Source: Ruminococcus sp. (GTDB lineage: Bacteria > Bacillota > Clostridia > Oscillospirales > Ruminococcaceae). Taken from it: a stretch of DNA of 7,568 nucleotides. Location: NCBI GenBank assembly GCA_019417865.1, contig DYCW01000065.1, forward strand, positions 1 to 7,568, given 5' to 3'. Below are positions 1 to 6,785 of the stretch, piece by piece. Under the pieces are notes generated by a model that saw only the letters and a program-made list of their open reading frames with translations, did not search any database and had not been told where the DNA came from. Made by a program: the position numbers and the translations under genes. Numbering within the stretch: position 1 is the stretch's first letter; every line of letters begins with the position of its first letter.

Positions 1-1596
1 ACTGTATCCAACGTCAGCCTCCAATTCGGCGGCGACACCCTCTTCAAAAATGTCAACCTGCAATTCAACGCCGGAAACTGCTATGGTGTCATCGGTGCAA
101 ACGGTGCCGGAAAGTCCACTTTCCTCAAAATCCTATGCGGTACATTACAGCCTACTACCGGTGAAGTCACCATCCCGAAAGAACTTCGCATGAGTGTTCT
201 CAAACAGGATCACTTTGCCTATGATGCCTATACCGTACTGGACACGGTTATCATGGGCAATGAACGGCTCTATGCCATCATGCAGGAGAAGGATGCTCTC
301 TATGCAAAACCAGACTTCTCCGAAGAAGACGGCAACCATGCCGCAGAACTGGAAGCGGAATTTGCAGAACTGAACGGCTGGGAAGCAGAGTCCGATGTTT
401 CCAAGCTGCTGCAGGGGCTGGGATTGTCGGAAGACCTGCTCTATCAGACAATGGGGGACCTCTCCGGCAATGAAAAGGTGAAAATCCTGCTTGCACAGGC
501 ATTGTTCGGCAATCCAGATATTATTCTCATGGACGAGCCGACCAACCATCTGGACATTGATGCCATCACTTGGCTGGAAGACTTTTTATCCGAATACTTT
601 GGCACTGTCATTGTTGTCTCCCATGACCGTCACTTTCTCAATAACGTCTGCACCCACATTGTCGATATCGACTATACACAAATTAAACTATATGTCGGCA
701 ACTATGAATTTTGGTATGAATCCAGCCAGATGATGCAGCGGATGATCCGGCAGCAAAACAAGAAGACAGAAGAAAAAATCAAAGAACTCAAGACCTTTAT
801 CGAACGCTTCTCCGCCAACAAGTCCAAATCCCGCCAGGCAACCTCCCGTCGGAAACTGCTGGAAAACCTCTCCGTGGAACAGCTGCCTGCCTCCAGCAGA
901 CGGTATCCATTCATCGGCTTTGACATGGAACGGGAACTGGGAAAAGAAGTCCTGCAAGTCAATGGTATTTCCAAAACCGTGGATGGTGTCAAACTGCTCA
1001 ACAACGTCAGCTTTACCCTCAGCCGTACCGATAAAGTGGCTCTCATCGGGGAAAGTGAACAGGCGATCACCATGCTGTTCAAAATCCTGATGGAGGAAGA
1101 ACAGCCGGATGAAGGAACGTTCAAATGGGGCGTTTCTACTTCTACCTCCTATTTTCCTGTGGATAACTCTGCCTATTTCAATGACTGCGACCTTTCCATT
1201 CTGGACTGGATTCGACAGTACTCCAAAACAGATGAAACAGAAACCTATTTGCGTGGGTTCCTCGGCAGAATGCTCTTCTCCGGCGATGATATCTATAAGC
1301 CGGTCAATGTGCTGTCTGGCGGGGAAAAGGTACGTTGTATGTTCTCCCGTATGATGCTGTATCATTCCAATGTCCTGCTCCTGGACAGACCAACCAACCA
1401 TTTGGATTTGGAAAGCATTACCGCAGTCAACAACGGTTTGACGGCGTTCAAGGGCGTTGTCATTCTCTCCTCCCATGACCATGAAATTCTGCAAACGGTT
1501 GCCAACCGTATCATTGAAATCACACCAGACGGCTGCCTTGACCGTCAGGGTACGTATGAAGAATTCCTTGCCTGGAAAAAGGAAAATCAAAAATAA
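1..1596 (+). CDS. ykpA: ABC-F family ATPase, YkpA/YbiT type (5' end cut by window)
   Basis: The reading frame is open from base 1 and encodes 531 residues. YkpA/YbiT proteins are about 530-540 long and begin M-x-(T/V)VSNVSLQFGG, so only two or three codons are probably missing. Two ABC domains are joined by the charged ABC-F linker (about 720-900), with no membrane segments, so this is a soluble, ribosome-associated type of protein and not a transporter. ABC1 has Walker A GANGAGKST (94-120), signature LSGNE (460-474), Walker B IILMDE (520-537) and a switch histidine in SHD (619-627). ABC2 has signature LSGGEK (1312-1329) and SHD (1471-1479), but its Walker A region GESEQAIT (1048-1071) lacks the lysine and its Walker B reads LLLDR (1378-1389), with Arg where the catalytic Glu should be. 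Family members act on translating ribosomes; a specific role in housekeeping translation or antibiotic protection cannot be read from sequence. Confidence 0.93.
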   Translation, partial: TVSNVSLQFGGDTLFKNVNLQFNAGNCYGVIGANGAGKSTFLKILCGTLQPTTGEVTIPKELRMSVLKQDHFAYDAYTVLDTVIMGNERLYAIMQEKDALYAKPDFSEEDGNHAAELEAEFAELNGWEAESDVSKLLQGLGLSEDLLYQTMGDLSGNEKVKILLAQALFGNPDIILMDEPTNHLDIDAITWLEDFLSEYFGTVIVVSHDRHFLNNVCTHIVDIDYTQIKLYVGNYEFWYESSQMMQRMIRQQNKKTEEKIKELKTFIERFSANKSKSRQATSRRKLLENLSVEQLPASSRRYPFIGFDMERELGKEVLQVNGISKTVDGVKLLNNVSFTLSRTDKVALIGESEQAITMLFKILMEEEQPDEGTFKWGVSTSTSYFPVDNSAYFNDCDLSILDWIRQYSKTDETETYLRGFLGRMLFSGDDIYKPVNVLSGGEKVRCMFSRMMLYHSNVLLLDRPTNHLDLESITAVNNGLTAFKGVVILSSHDHEILQTVANRIIEITPDGCLDRQGTYEEFLAWKKENQK

Positions 1597-1603
1597 TCCT
1601 ACT

Positions 1604-1658
1604 TTCGCAAAAAATTGACAGATGCCCGCAGCATTCTGGCTGCGGCTCTGTCTGCGAA
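1604..1658 (+). other. Nested hairpin in the ykpA-putP intergenic leader
   Basis: Three nested complementary arm pairs occupy most of the 87-nt gap. They are TTCGCA (1604-1609) with TGCGAA (1653-1658), ACAGA (1618-1622) with TCTGT (1647-1651), and CCGCAGC (1626-1632) with GCTGCGG (1639-1645), closing on a 6-nt loop. No T-run follows on the plus strand, so it is not a normal rho-independent terminator for the upstream gene. It could be an RNA processing or stability element, or a leader structure before the putP ribosome site. A run of T follows it on the minus strand, but no minus-strand gene enters here. Confidence 0.45.
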
Positions 1659-1683
1659 TGGAAAAATAAAGGAGAATCCATCC

Positions 1684-3228
1684 ATGAAATCAAACCTTAT
1701 CTGTATGTTGATTACCATTGTTGCCTATTTAGTACTGATGATCATTGTGGGAATTGCCTGTTCCCGTAAAAACAAAGACGTCAGCGACTTCTATCTCGGT
1801 GGCCGCAAACTTGGTCCGATTGTTACGGCAATGAGTGCGGAAGCCTCCGACATGAGCAGCTGGCTGCTCATGGGGCTGCCGGGTGTTGCCTATCTGAGCG
1901 GTATGGCAGATGCCGGATGGACTGCCATTGGACTTGCCATTGGTACCTATGTAAACTGGCTGATTGTTGCCAAACGGCTTCGTACTTATTCCAATCGCTG
2001 CAACAATTCCATTACCATTTCGGATTTCTTTTCCAATCGGTATCGAGATGACAAACATTTCCTGATGGGCATTGCCGCTGTCATTATTCTGATATTCTTT
2101 GTGCCATATACAGCTTCCGGCTTTGCAGCCTGCGGCAAACTGTTTCAAACCTTGTTTAACATGGACTATCATATTGCCATGATTTTGAGTGCGGTTATCA
2201 TTATTTCCTACACCAGTATCGGCGGATTTTTGGCAGCCAGTACAACCGACCTGCTGCAAAGTATTGTTATGACCATTGCATTGGTGATTCTGGTTTGCTT
2301 TGGTGTCAGCACTGCCGGTGGATTTGGTGCCGTCATCGACAATGCCGAATCGCTCGCTGGCTATCTCTCCTTGACCCATTTACATGATGTCACAACCGGT
2401 GGGGCTACAAATTATAGTTTTCTCTCCATCATTTCTACACTTGCGTGGGGGCTGGGATACTTTGGTATGCCGCATATTCTGCTCCGCTTTATGGCAATTG
2501 AAGACAGCCGGAAAATCAAAACCTCCAGAAGAATCGCTTCTGTTTGGGTTGTCATCTCTATGGGGATTGCAATTTTTATCGGTCTGATCGGTAACACGCT
2601 CTCTGCAAATGGCAGCATCGCCGTTTTAAACGGCAGTTCAGAAGCCGAAACAGTTGTCATGAAAATTGCAACCCTACTGAGCGAACATGGTGTCGCAGCT
2701 GCCCTCTTTGCCGGTCTGATTTTTGCCGGTATTCTTGCCTGCACCATGTCCACCTCCGACTCACAGCTGCTGGCGGCTTCCTCCAGTTTGTCAGAAAATC
2801 TGCTGCGTGGTGTATTCAAAATCAAGCTGACTGAAAAAGGTTCTATGATTTCTGCACGTGTGGTATTACTTGTAATTGCAGCCCTCTCCATTCTCATTGC
2901 ATGGAATCCGGACAGCTCTGTTTTCCAGATCGTTTCCTTTGCATGGGCTGGCTTCGGGGCAACCTTTGGACCTGTGATGCTGTGTGCCCTCTTCTGGAAG
3001 CGTTCCAACAAATGGGGTGCTTTAGCTGGCATGATTGCAGGCGGCATTACCGTTTTCATCTGGAAGTTCCTGATTCGTCCGCTGGGCGGTGCATGGGATC
3101 TGTATGAGTTGCTGCCTGCTTTCTTAGTTGCATTGCTTTGCATTATTGTGGTATCCCTATTGACAAAAGCACCGGAAAAAGAACTGGTGGAAGAATTTGA
3201 AGCCGTACAGGCGGAATGCAAACAATAA
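1684..3228 (+). CDS. putP: Sodium/proline symporter, PutP-type (SSS family)
   Basis: This 514-residue, very hydrophobic protein fits the usual length of PutP (about 500). It would import L-proline with Na+ across the cytoplasmic membrane. The N-terminal block DFYLGGRKLGP (35-45) followed by AEASDMSSW (52-60) is diagnostic. D56, M57, S58 and W60 correspond to the D55/M56/S57/W59 sodium- and proline-site region of the E. coli protein. The second sodium-site motif is CTMSTSDSQ (353-361) with S356 and T357, and GYFGMPHILLRFMA (258-271) is another family block. I chose ATG 1684 because AAAGGAG (1668-1674) lies 9 nt upstream; an in-frame TTG at 1615 has no ribosome site and would add a hydrophilic tail. 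It lies 87 nt after the ABC-F gene with no convincing promoter between, so cotranscription is possible. A terminator follows. Substrates other than proline are possible within the SSS family. Confidence 0.93.
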   Translation: MKSNLICMLITIVAYLVLMIIVGIACSRKNKDVSDFYLGGRKLGPIVTAMSAEASDMSSWLLMGLPGVAYLSGMADAGWTAIGLAIGTYVNWLIVAKRLRTYSNRCNNSITISDFFSNRYRDDKHFLMGIAAVIILIFFVPYTASGFAACGKLFQTLFNMDYHIAMILSAVIIISYTSIGGFLAASTTDLLQSIVMTIALVILVCFGVSTAGGFGAVIDNAESLAGYLSLTHLHDVTTGGATNYSFLSIISTLAWGLGYFGMPHILLRFMAIEDSRKIKTSRRIASVWVVISMGIAIFIGLIGNTLSANGSIAVLNGSSEAETVVMKIATLLSEHGVAAALFAGLIFAGILACTMSTSDSQLLAASSSLSENLLRGVFKIKLTEKGSMISARVVLLVIAALSILIAWNPDSSVFQIVSFAWAGFGATFGPVMLCALFWKRSNKWGALAGMIAGGITVFIWKFLIRPLGGAWDLYELLPAFLVALLCIIVVSLLTKAPEKELVEEFEAVQAECKQ

Positions 3229-3247
3229 CACTTCTGTGTTCCCAAAA

Positions 3248-3290
3248 AATGCTGCTGGCTGTTTTTTCGACGGTCGGCAGTATTCTTTGT
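3248..3290 (+). terminator. Rho-independent terminator after putP
   Basis: Arms 3248-3262 and 3270-3284 pair over 15 positions, four of them G-U wobbles, around a 7-nt loop, followed by the T-rich CTTTGT. It starts 20 nt after the putP stop. The T-run is modest, so efficiency is uncertain. Confidence 0.75.
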
Positions 3291-3303
3291 GCAAATAGAA
3301 CAA

Positions 3304-3356
3304 ATCCAGCCAGCCTATCAAAAAATCATTTTGTATATTGACAGATTTGGCTGGAT
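3304..3356. repeat. Inverted repeat ATCCAGCCA / TGGCTGGAT around the bfd-like gene promoter
   Basis: Perfect 9-bp arms at 3304-3312 and 3348-3356 are separated by 35 nt. The right arm lies entirely in the spacer between the -35 and -10 boxes and the left arm lies upstream of the -35. This placement would suit a repressor that loops or binds cooperatively, but chance cannot be excluded. Confidence 0.5.
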
Positions 3357-3366
3357 GTGCTATACT
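3338..3366 (+). promoter_or_regulatory. Sigma-A promoter of the BFD-like gene
   Basis: A consensus TTGACA -35 (3338-3343), a 17-nt spacer and a TATACT -10 (3361-3366) preceded by TGC form an extended -10. Transcription should begin near 3373, giving a leader of about 24 nt before the start codon. It lies after the putP terminator, so the small gene is an independent unit. Confidence 0.85.
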
Positions 3367-3396
3367 GTAGAAAACCAAAAAAGGAGATGAATCCAC

Positions 3397-3591
3397 ATGG
3401 AAAATTATGAAGTATGTCATTGCATGGGAGTTTCTTACCTCGATATTGAAAAAGCGATGCATGAAAAGCAGAGCTTTTCTGACGTAGAAGATACCTTCAA
3501 AGGCGTACAGGAAGTGACCCACTGCTCCACTGGCTGCGGCGGATGTCATGACAAGGTACTGGACATCATTTCTGAACTGATGAGCAAGTAA
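3397..3591 (+). CDS. Small BFD-like [2Fe-2S] protein
   Basis: The 64-residue product has the cysteine layout of the bacterioferritin-associated-ferredoxin-like (Fer2_BFD) domain: C7-x-C9 near the N-terminus, then C47-x2-C50, with an extra C43 giving C-x3-C-x2-C. These cysteines would bind one [2Fe-2S] cluster. Stand-alone BFD proteins take part in iron release from bacterioferritin, and the same domain occurs as a cluster module in larger redox enzymes. No bacterioferritin or redox partner is visible here, so the partner is unknown. AAGGAG (3381-3386) lies 10 nt before ATG 3397. It is monocistronic, between its own promoter and a strong terminator. The fold assignment is fairly safe; the physiological role is open. 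Confidence 0.85.
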   Translation: MENYEVCHCMGVSYLDIEKAMHEKQSFSDVEDTFKGVQEVTHCSTGCGGCHDKVLDIISELMSK

Positions 3592-3606
3592 ATTTTTTCA
3601 AAAATG

Positions 3607-3650
3607 GCAACACTGCCGGCTGCTTTCGAGCAGTCGGCAGTGTTGCTTTT
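3607..3650. terminator. Strong bidirectional terminator between the BFD-like gene and the lipoprotein gene
   Basis: Arms 3607-3623 and 3630-3646 pair over 17 positions with a single G-U wobble and a 6-nt loop. On the plus strand TTTTCTATATATTTT follows, ending the BFD-like transcript 15 nt after its stop. On the minus strand the stem is followed by CATTTTTG, so it can also end the convergent blaI-blaR1-lipoprotein operon, whose last stop is at 3681. Confidence 0.92.
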
Positions 3651-3680
3651 CTATATATTTTGACCAGACAGAACCGTTTT

Positions 3681-4874
3681 TTAGTAATGCGTATATTCAC
3701 TGACCTTCCAGCTGCCATTTTCATATACCAGTGTAAATGGATCTACACTATAGACATCCGATCCACCAGAAACATGTACCACTACATTGAATGTAGCTTT
3801 GTGGTCATCAGCAGAAATAAGCTCTATTTCTATATCCTCCATAGAAAATAAATCGCCTTTGTTTTGCTGTATTTGATACAGTTTTCCATCCACTTCTTTG
3901 TATACGAAATCTATTTGACTATCATATTGTGCTGCATAGGATTCAGAGAAAATTTTCCTTACCTCTGCTTTCACATCTGCAACTGTGGATACCCTGGAAT
4001 CAGAAACTTCATTAAGAATCGTACCTTGATCCTCTTTGATCGTATTGCCATTTGTCTCAAAATAGCTTCCATTTATGATGACACCAAAGAACACATCCTT
4101 GGCATTACTGTACAACTGCCGTGCTTTGGTTTCCCATTGTTCTTTTTCACTGCTATCCGTTGATGTAGATACATCGGTACTACTGCCGGTTACATACACT
4201 TCCGTAAAAAGATTCGGATCGCTAAATTCACTGACTTTCCAATCTCCATTTTCATATACCAATGTAAACGGTTCTGTAATATCAGAGCGATCTGTATAAT
4301 GTGCAGTAGCATAAAAGGATGCCTTGCTATCATCCGCAGAAACAAATTTGATCTCTACATCCTCCAGAGTAACATTTCCACCTTTTCCACTTTGCTGTTG
4401 ATAGAGTTTTCCATCTACCTCTTTGTATTTTTCATCGACCTGACTGTCATACTGTGAGGCACAGGATTCGGAAAAGACAGTTCTCAGCTCTGCCTTCACA
4501 TCCGCAACCGTCGTGACGCTTTCATCAGACACCTCGTGAAAGCTCGTATTGAGTACACTACTTGTATTCTCATTTTCTTGAAAATAGCCTCCGTTGAAAA
4601 CAATCCCAAAATACATATCGCAAGCAGCATCATATAAAGATTTTGCTTTGGTTTCCCATTGTTCTGCATCCTCGGCACTAGTCAATTCGGTTGTTCCAAT
4701 TGTGTTTTCATCATTCGTCGCAGATGATTCTGTCGTAGTGCCTATAGAGATTTCAGAATCTTTCCATGCATCTGATGTTCCCTCTGGAACAATGCCGGTG
4801 CATCCTGTGCTTACAAACAACATCGAAAGCAAAATTGCCGACAAAAATGCCGTTGTCTTCATTTTCTTCATCAT
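3681..4874 (-). CDS. Lipoprotein with two tandem copies of the sensor domain found in the adjacent BlaR1-like protein
   Basis: Residues 1-24 form a lipoprotein signal peptide (MMKKMKTTAF, hydrophobic core, then VSTGC with C25 as the likely lipidated cysteine), so the product should be anchored on the outer face of the membrane. A Ser/Thr/Glu-rich linker (26-70) is followed by two homologous domains, 71-222 and 245-397. Each has the order WETKA, EVSD-x2-V, ADVKAE, FSES, QYDSQ, DGKLYQ, SADD and a terminal FTLVYENGxWKVSE. I chose ATG 4874: the GAAAGGA site (4883-4889) is 9 nt upstream of it but only 3 nt from the in-frame ATG at 4880. The domain resembles, from memory, the DL-endopeptidase inhibitor IseA; an NTF2-like fold is an alternative. 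It lies 135 nt downstream of the blaR1-like gene with no clear promoter between, so it is probably the last gene of that operon and its effector or co-sensor. Confidence 0.85.
   Translation of the reverse strand: MMKKMKTTAFLSAILLSMLFVSTGCTGIVPEGTSDAWKDSEISIGTTTESSATNDENTIGTTELTSAEDAEQWETKAKSLYDAACDMYFGIVFNGGYFQENENTSSVLNTSFHEVSDESVTTVADVKAELRTVFSESCASQYDSQVDEKYKEVDGKLYQQQSGKGGNVTLEDVEIKFVSADDSKASFYATAHYTDRSDITEPFTLVYENGDWKVSEFSDPNLFTEVYVTGSSTDVSTSTDSSEKEQWETKARQLYSNAKDVFFGVIINGSYFETNGNTIKEDQGTILNEVSDSRVSTVADVKAEVRKIFSESYAAQYDSQIDFVYKEVDGKLYQIQQNKGDLFSMEDIEIELISADDHKATFNVVVHVSGGSDVYSVDPFTLVYENGSWKVSEYTHY
3684..4142 (-). repeat. Domain copy B (lipoprotein, C-terminal)
   Basis: Encodes residues 245-397 of the lipoprotein. 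It shares ILNEVSDSRVST and FSMED with the copy in the BlaR1-like protein, and EQWETKA, QYDSQ and YKEVDGKLYQ with copy A. Confidence 0.88.
4209..4664 (-). repeat. Domain copy A (lipoprotein, N-terminal)
   Basis: Encodes residues 71-222 of the lipoprotein. It is the most divergent copy between WETKA and EVSD, and ends in the shared block FTLVYENGDWKVSEF. A short Ser/Thr linker (about 223-244) separates it from copy B. Confidence 0.88.
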
Positions 4875-5009
4875 AGCCATAATCCTTTCATTAAAAAATA
4901 TACATAATCGAAAAGCAATAAAATTTGACATTGAACAGGTACTTCTCCCCATTGCATACATTTACAGGCAAAACGGCTCAAATGCTGTTGATTTGCATAA
5001 CGTAGGAGA

Positions 5010-6785
5010 CTAGTACAATTCAGGCTCTGTAAATTCATCGACTTTCCAATCACCGTTTTCATATACCAATGTAAAAGGCATTGTTCCTAAATACATCCCG
5101 GAACGGTAAGGATCATATAAAGAAACTTGAAATTCCATCTTGTTGCTATTGGCAGAAACAAATTCTATGTCAACATCTTCCATAGAAAATACGCCGCCCT
5201 TTCCCATTGGCGTTTGATAAAGCGTTCCATCGGCTTCCTGATATACAGCGTTCAACCGATTGTCATATTGTGATAGATACGATTCCGAAAAAAAGTTTCT
5301 TAAATCTGCTTTCACATCTGCAATGGTTGACACTCTGGAATCGGAAACTTCATTTAAAATAGATCCCCCGCTCGTATGCATCGTGCCATTATTTGTTTCA
5401 TAATATGTTCCATTCGCAATCGCATTAAAATAGACATACCAAGCACTTTCAAATCGCTGACGAGCATAATTTTCCCACTTTGTTTTTTCATCTGTATGAT
5501 CGGATGAATCAGAAGTAAGATTCTCTGTTGTCTGACTTACTTCTGTGGTTCTATTATCACTTTCTTGTGTCATAGCAGTAGTATATGTAGTATATTGTAT
5601 GTTGGTAGTATTTATTTTTTTAGAATCATCAGTGCCATATATTGTAGTAGTTACTGTATTTGTTTGAATTGGTTTTGTTGTCGTTTCTGTTGGTGACCTT
5701 GTATTTTCTGGTTTTTCTGATGTATTGGTTTCCGCATTACTTTGTGCTTCCATATTGTTTTCCAATTCCATTTTGGAAGCAGAAGTAAATGTACAGCCCG
5801 TAATGAGAAATAATACGAAAATCAGCATGAATAATGCTGGTATAGATGTTTTCGGCTTTTTGGTAATGAACATAAGCCGTTCTTTTAACTGCTTTCCTCT
5901 TGATGTCATAGAAGTGGATACCGTTCCCATCATTACAGTATGGCTTGTACTTACGAGAGAGAGAAGGGCTTTTCCATATTCCATACGCTGTTTGTGATTA
6001 AACGTTTTCATCACGCTCTCATCACAGGCACATTCACAATCCTGCTTTGAGAGATACGCAGCAATCCAAACAAGCGGATGAAACCAATAAACAGATACCA
6101 GAAAACAGCGTAAAATAGACCATAATAAATCTCCGTGATGGTAGTGACACAGCTCATGTGAAATAATGTAATTGAGATAAGCTTTTTTCTTTCCTGCTGC
6201 CTTGTTGAGATATATTGCGGGTCTTCGTATGCCGAAAATACAAGGCGACCCAAGATCTTCTACGACATAAACCGGAACCTCACATTTTATTTTGTACCTC
6301 ACCCTGCACTTTCGCAAGTGTGCATAAAAGATACAATTGACAGTCAAAAACCAAAGAAGCAGCCCAAACATGCCTACGAGCCAGATTATCATCATCAGTT
6401 TATGCCAATCAAATGCCTGATTCTTTATAATGGCTTCTTCTCCTTGCGATACAGTTCCATCATTTTGATGCACTTCGGGACTGTTTTCTATTTCATTATA
6501 AACAGGTTTCTTGTTTGATTCTTCTGAACTAGAATCTGTATTTCCAGAAGACTGCATTTGAACATCTGTCATAGTCGATATTTCGGTCATAAAAGTAGTA
6601 TGATATTTCTGAAAATTCATAACACTCATAGGACTTTCCGGTAGTCCAAACGGAATCAGCAGCCTGATTGCAACAATCAGCCAAAGTGCATAGATCACAC
6701 CGTTTTTGATTCTTCCTCGCAGAAAAAAACGCAGCAGAATTATCACAATTATCAGAAAAGAGGAACTGATTACAGTTTCAATCAT
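5010..6785 (-). CDS. blaR1: BlaR1-type M56 membrane metalloprotease with a noncanonical external sensor domain
   Basis: The 591-residue protein starts at ATG 6785 (MIETVISSSFL), overlapping the end of blaI by 8 nt, with GGAG about 10 nt upstream. The layout follows BlaR1/MecR1: membrane segments at about 8-22, 31-47 and 129-154; a cytosolic zinc protease with HELCH (210-214) and the downstream D-x-E-x-x-C-D motif (249-255, E251 the probable third zinc ligand); WFHPLVW (234-240); and a last membrane segment at about 314-330. An acidic Ser-rich loop (about 60-125) lies outside. After the last helix, a Ser/Thr-rich linker (332-434) leads to a domain (435-591) homologous to those of the neighbouring lipoprotein. 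The penicillin-binding sensor domain of true BlaR1 is absent, so beta-lactam sensing is not supported. A lipobox-like LITGC (327-331) closes the last helix. By family analogy, signal binding activates the protease to inactivate BlaI. The symbol is family-level only. Confidence 0.9.
   Translation of the reverse strand: MIETVISSSFLIIVIILLRFFLRGRIKNGVIYALWLIVAIRLLIPFGLPESPMSVMNFQKYHTTFMTEISTMTDVQMQSSGNTDSSSEESNKKPVYNEIENSPEVHQNDGTVSQGEEAIIKNQAFDWHKLMMIIWLVGMFGLLLWFLTVNCIFYAHLRKCRVRYKIKCEVPVYVVEDLGSPCIFGIRRPAIYLNKAAGKKKAYLNYIISHELCHYHHGDLLWSILRCFLVSVYWFHPLVWIAAYLSKQDCECACDESVMKTFNHKQRMEYGKALLSLVSTSHTVMMGTVSTSMTSRGKQLKERLMFITKKPKTSIPALFMLIFVLFLITGCTFTSASKMELENNMEAQSNAETNTSEKPENTRSPTETTTKPIQTNTVTTTIYGTDDSKKINTTNIQYTTYTTAMTQESDNRTTEVSQTTENLTSDSSDHTDEKTKWENYARQRFESAWYVYFNAIANGTYYETNNGTMHTSGGSILNEVSDSRVSTIADVKADLRNFFSESYLSQYDNRLNAVYQEADGTLYQTPMGKGGVFSMEDVDIEFVSANSNKMEFQVSLYDPYRSGMYLGTMPFTLVYENGDWKVDEFTEPELY
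5013..5483 (-). repeat. Domain copy C (external domain of the BlaR1-like protein)
   Basis: Encodes residues 435-591 of the protease. It shares ILNEVSDSRVST, ADVKA, FSESY, GTLYQ, FSMED and FTLVYENGDWKV with copies A and B of the lipoprotein, showing duplication within the operon. Confidence 0.88.

Noticed and set aside
1615..1683. Longer putP start at TTG 1615, or TTGACA at 1615-1620 as a putP -35 box
   Set aside because: No ribosome site precedes 1615, while ATG 1684 has AAAGGAG at ideal distance and starts directly before the first membrane helix. No -10-like hexamer occurs 16-18 nt after TTGACA.
4875..4961. Longer lipoprotein start at 4961
   Set aside because: It would place about 29 extra residues before the signal peptide. 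The ribosome site at 4883-4889 supports the 4874 start.
4875..5009. Separate promoter or BlaI operator before the lipoprotein gene
   Set aside because: On the minus strand I found only poor -35/-10 pairs and no GGTNNACANNTGTNNACC match, so operon readthrough is the simpler view.
5013..5483. Class D beta-lactamase-like sensor domain as in true BlaR1
   Set aside because: The segment is too short, about 150 residues against about 250. It lacks the S-T/x-x-K and K-T/S-G motifs and is homologous to the lipoprotein domains instead.
5560..5640. Repeated GTAGTA/TATGTA tracts as a tandem repeat or operator cluster
   Set aside because: They lie inside the Ser/Thr-rich linker of the protease and reflect Thr/Tyr codon runs on the minus strand.
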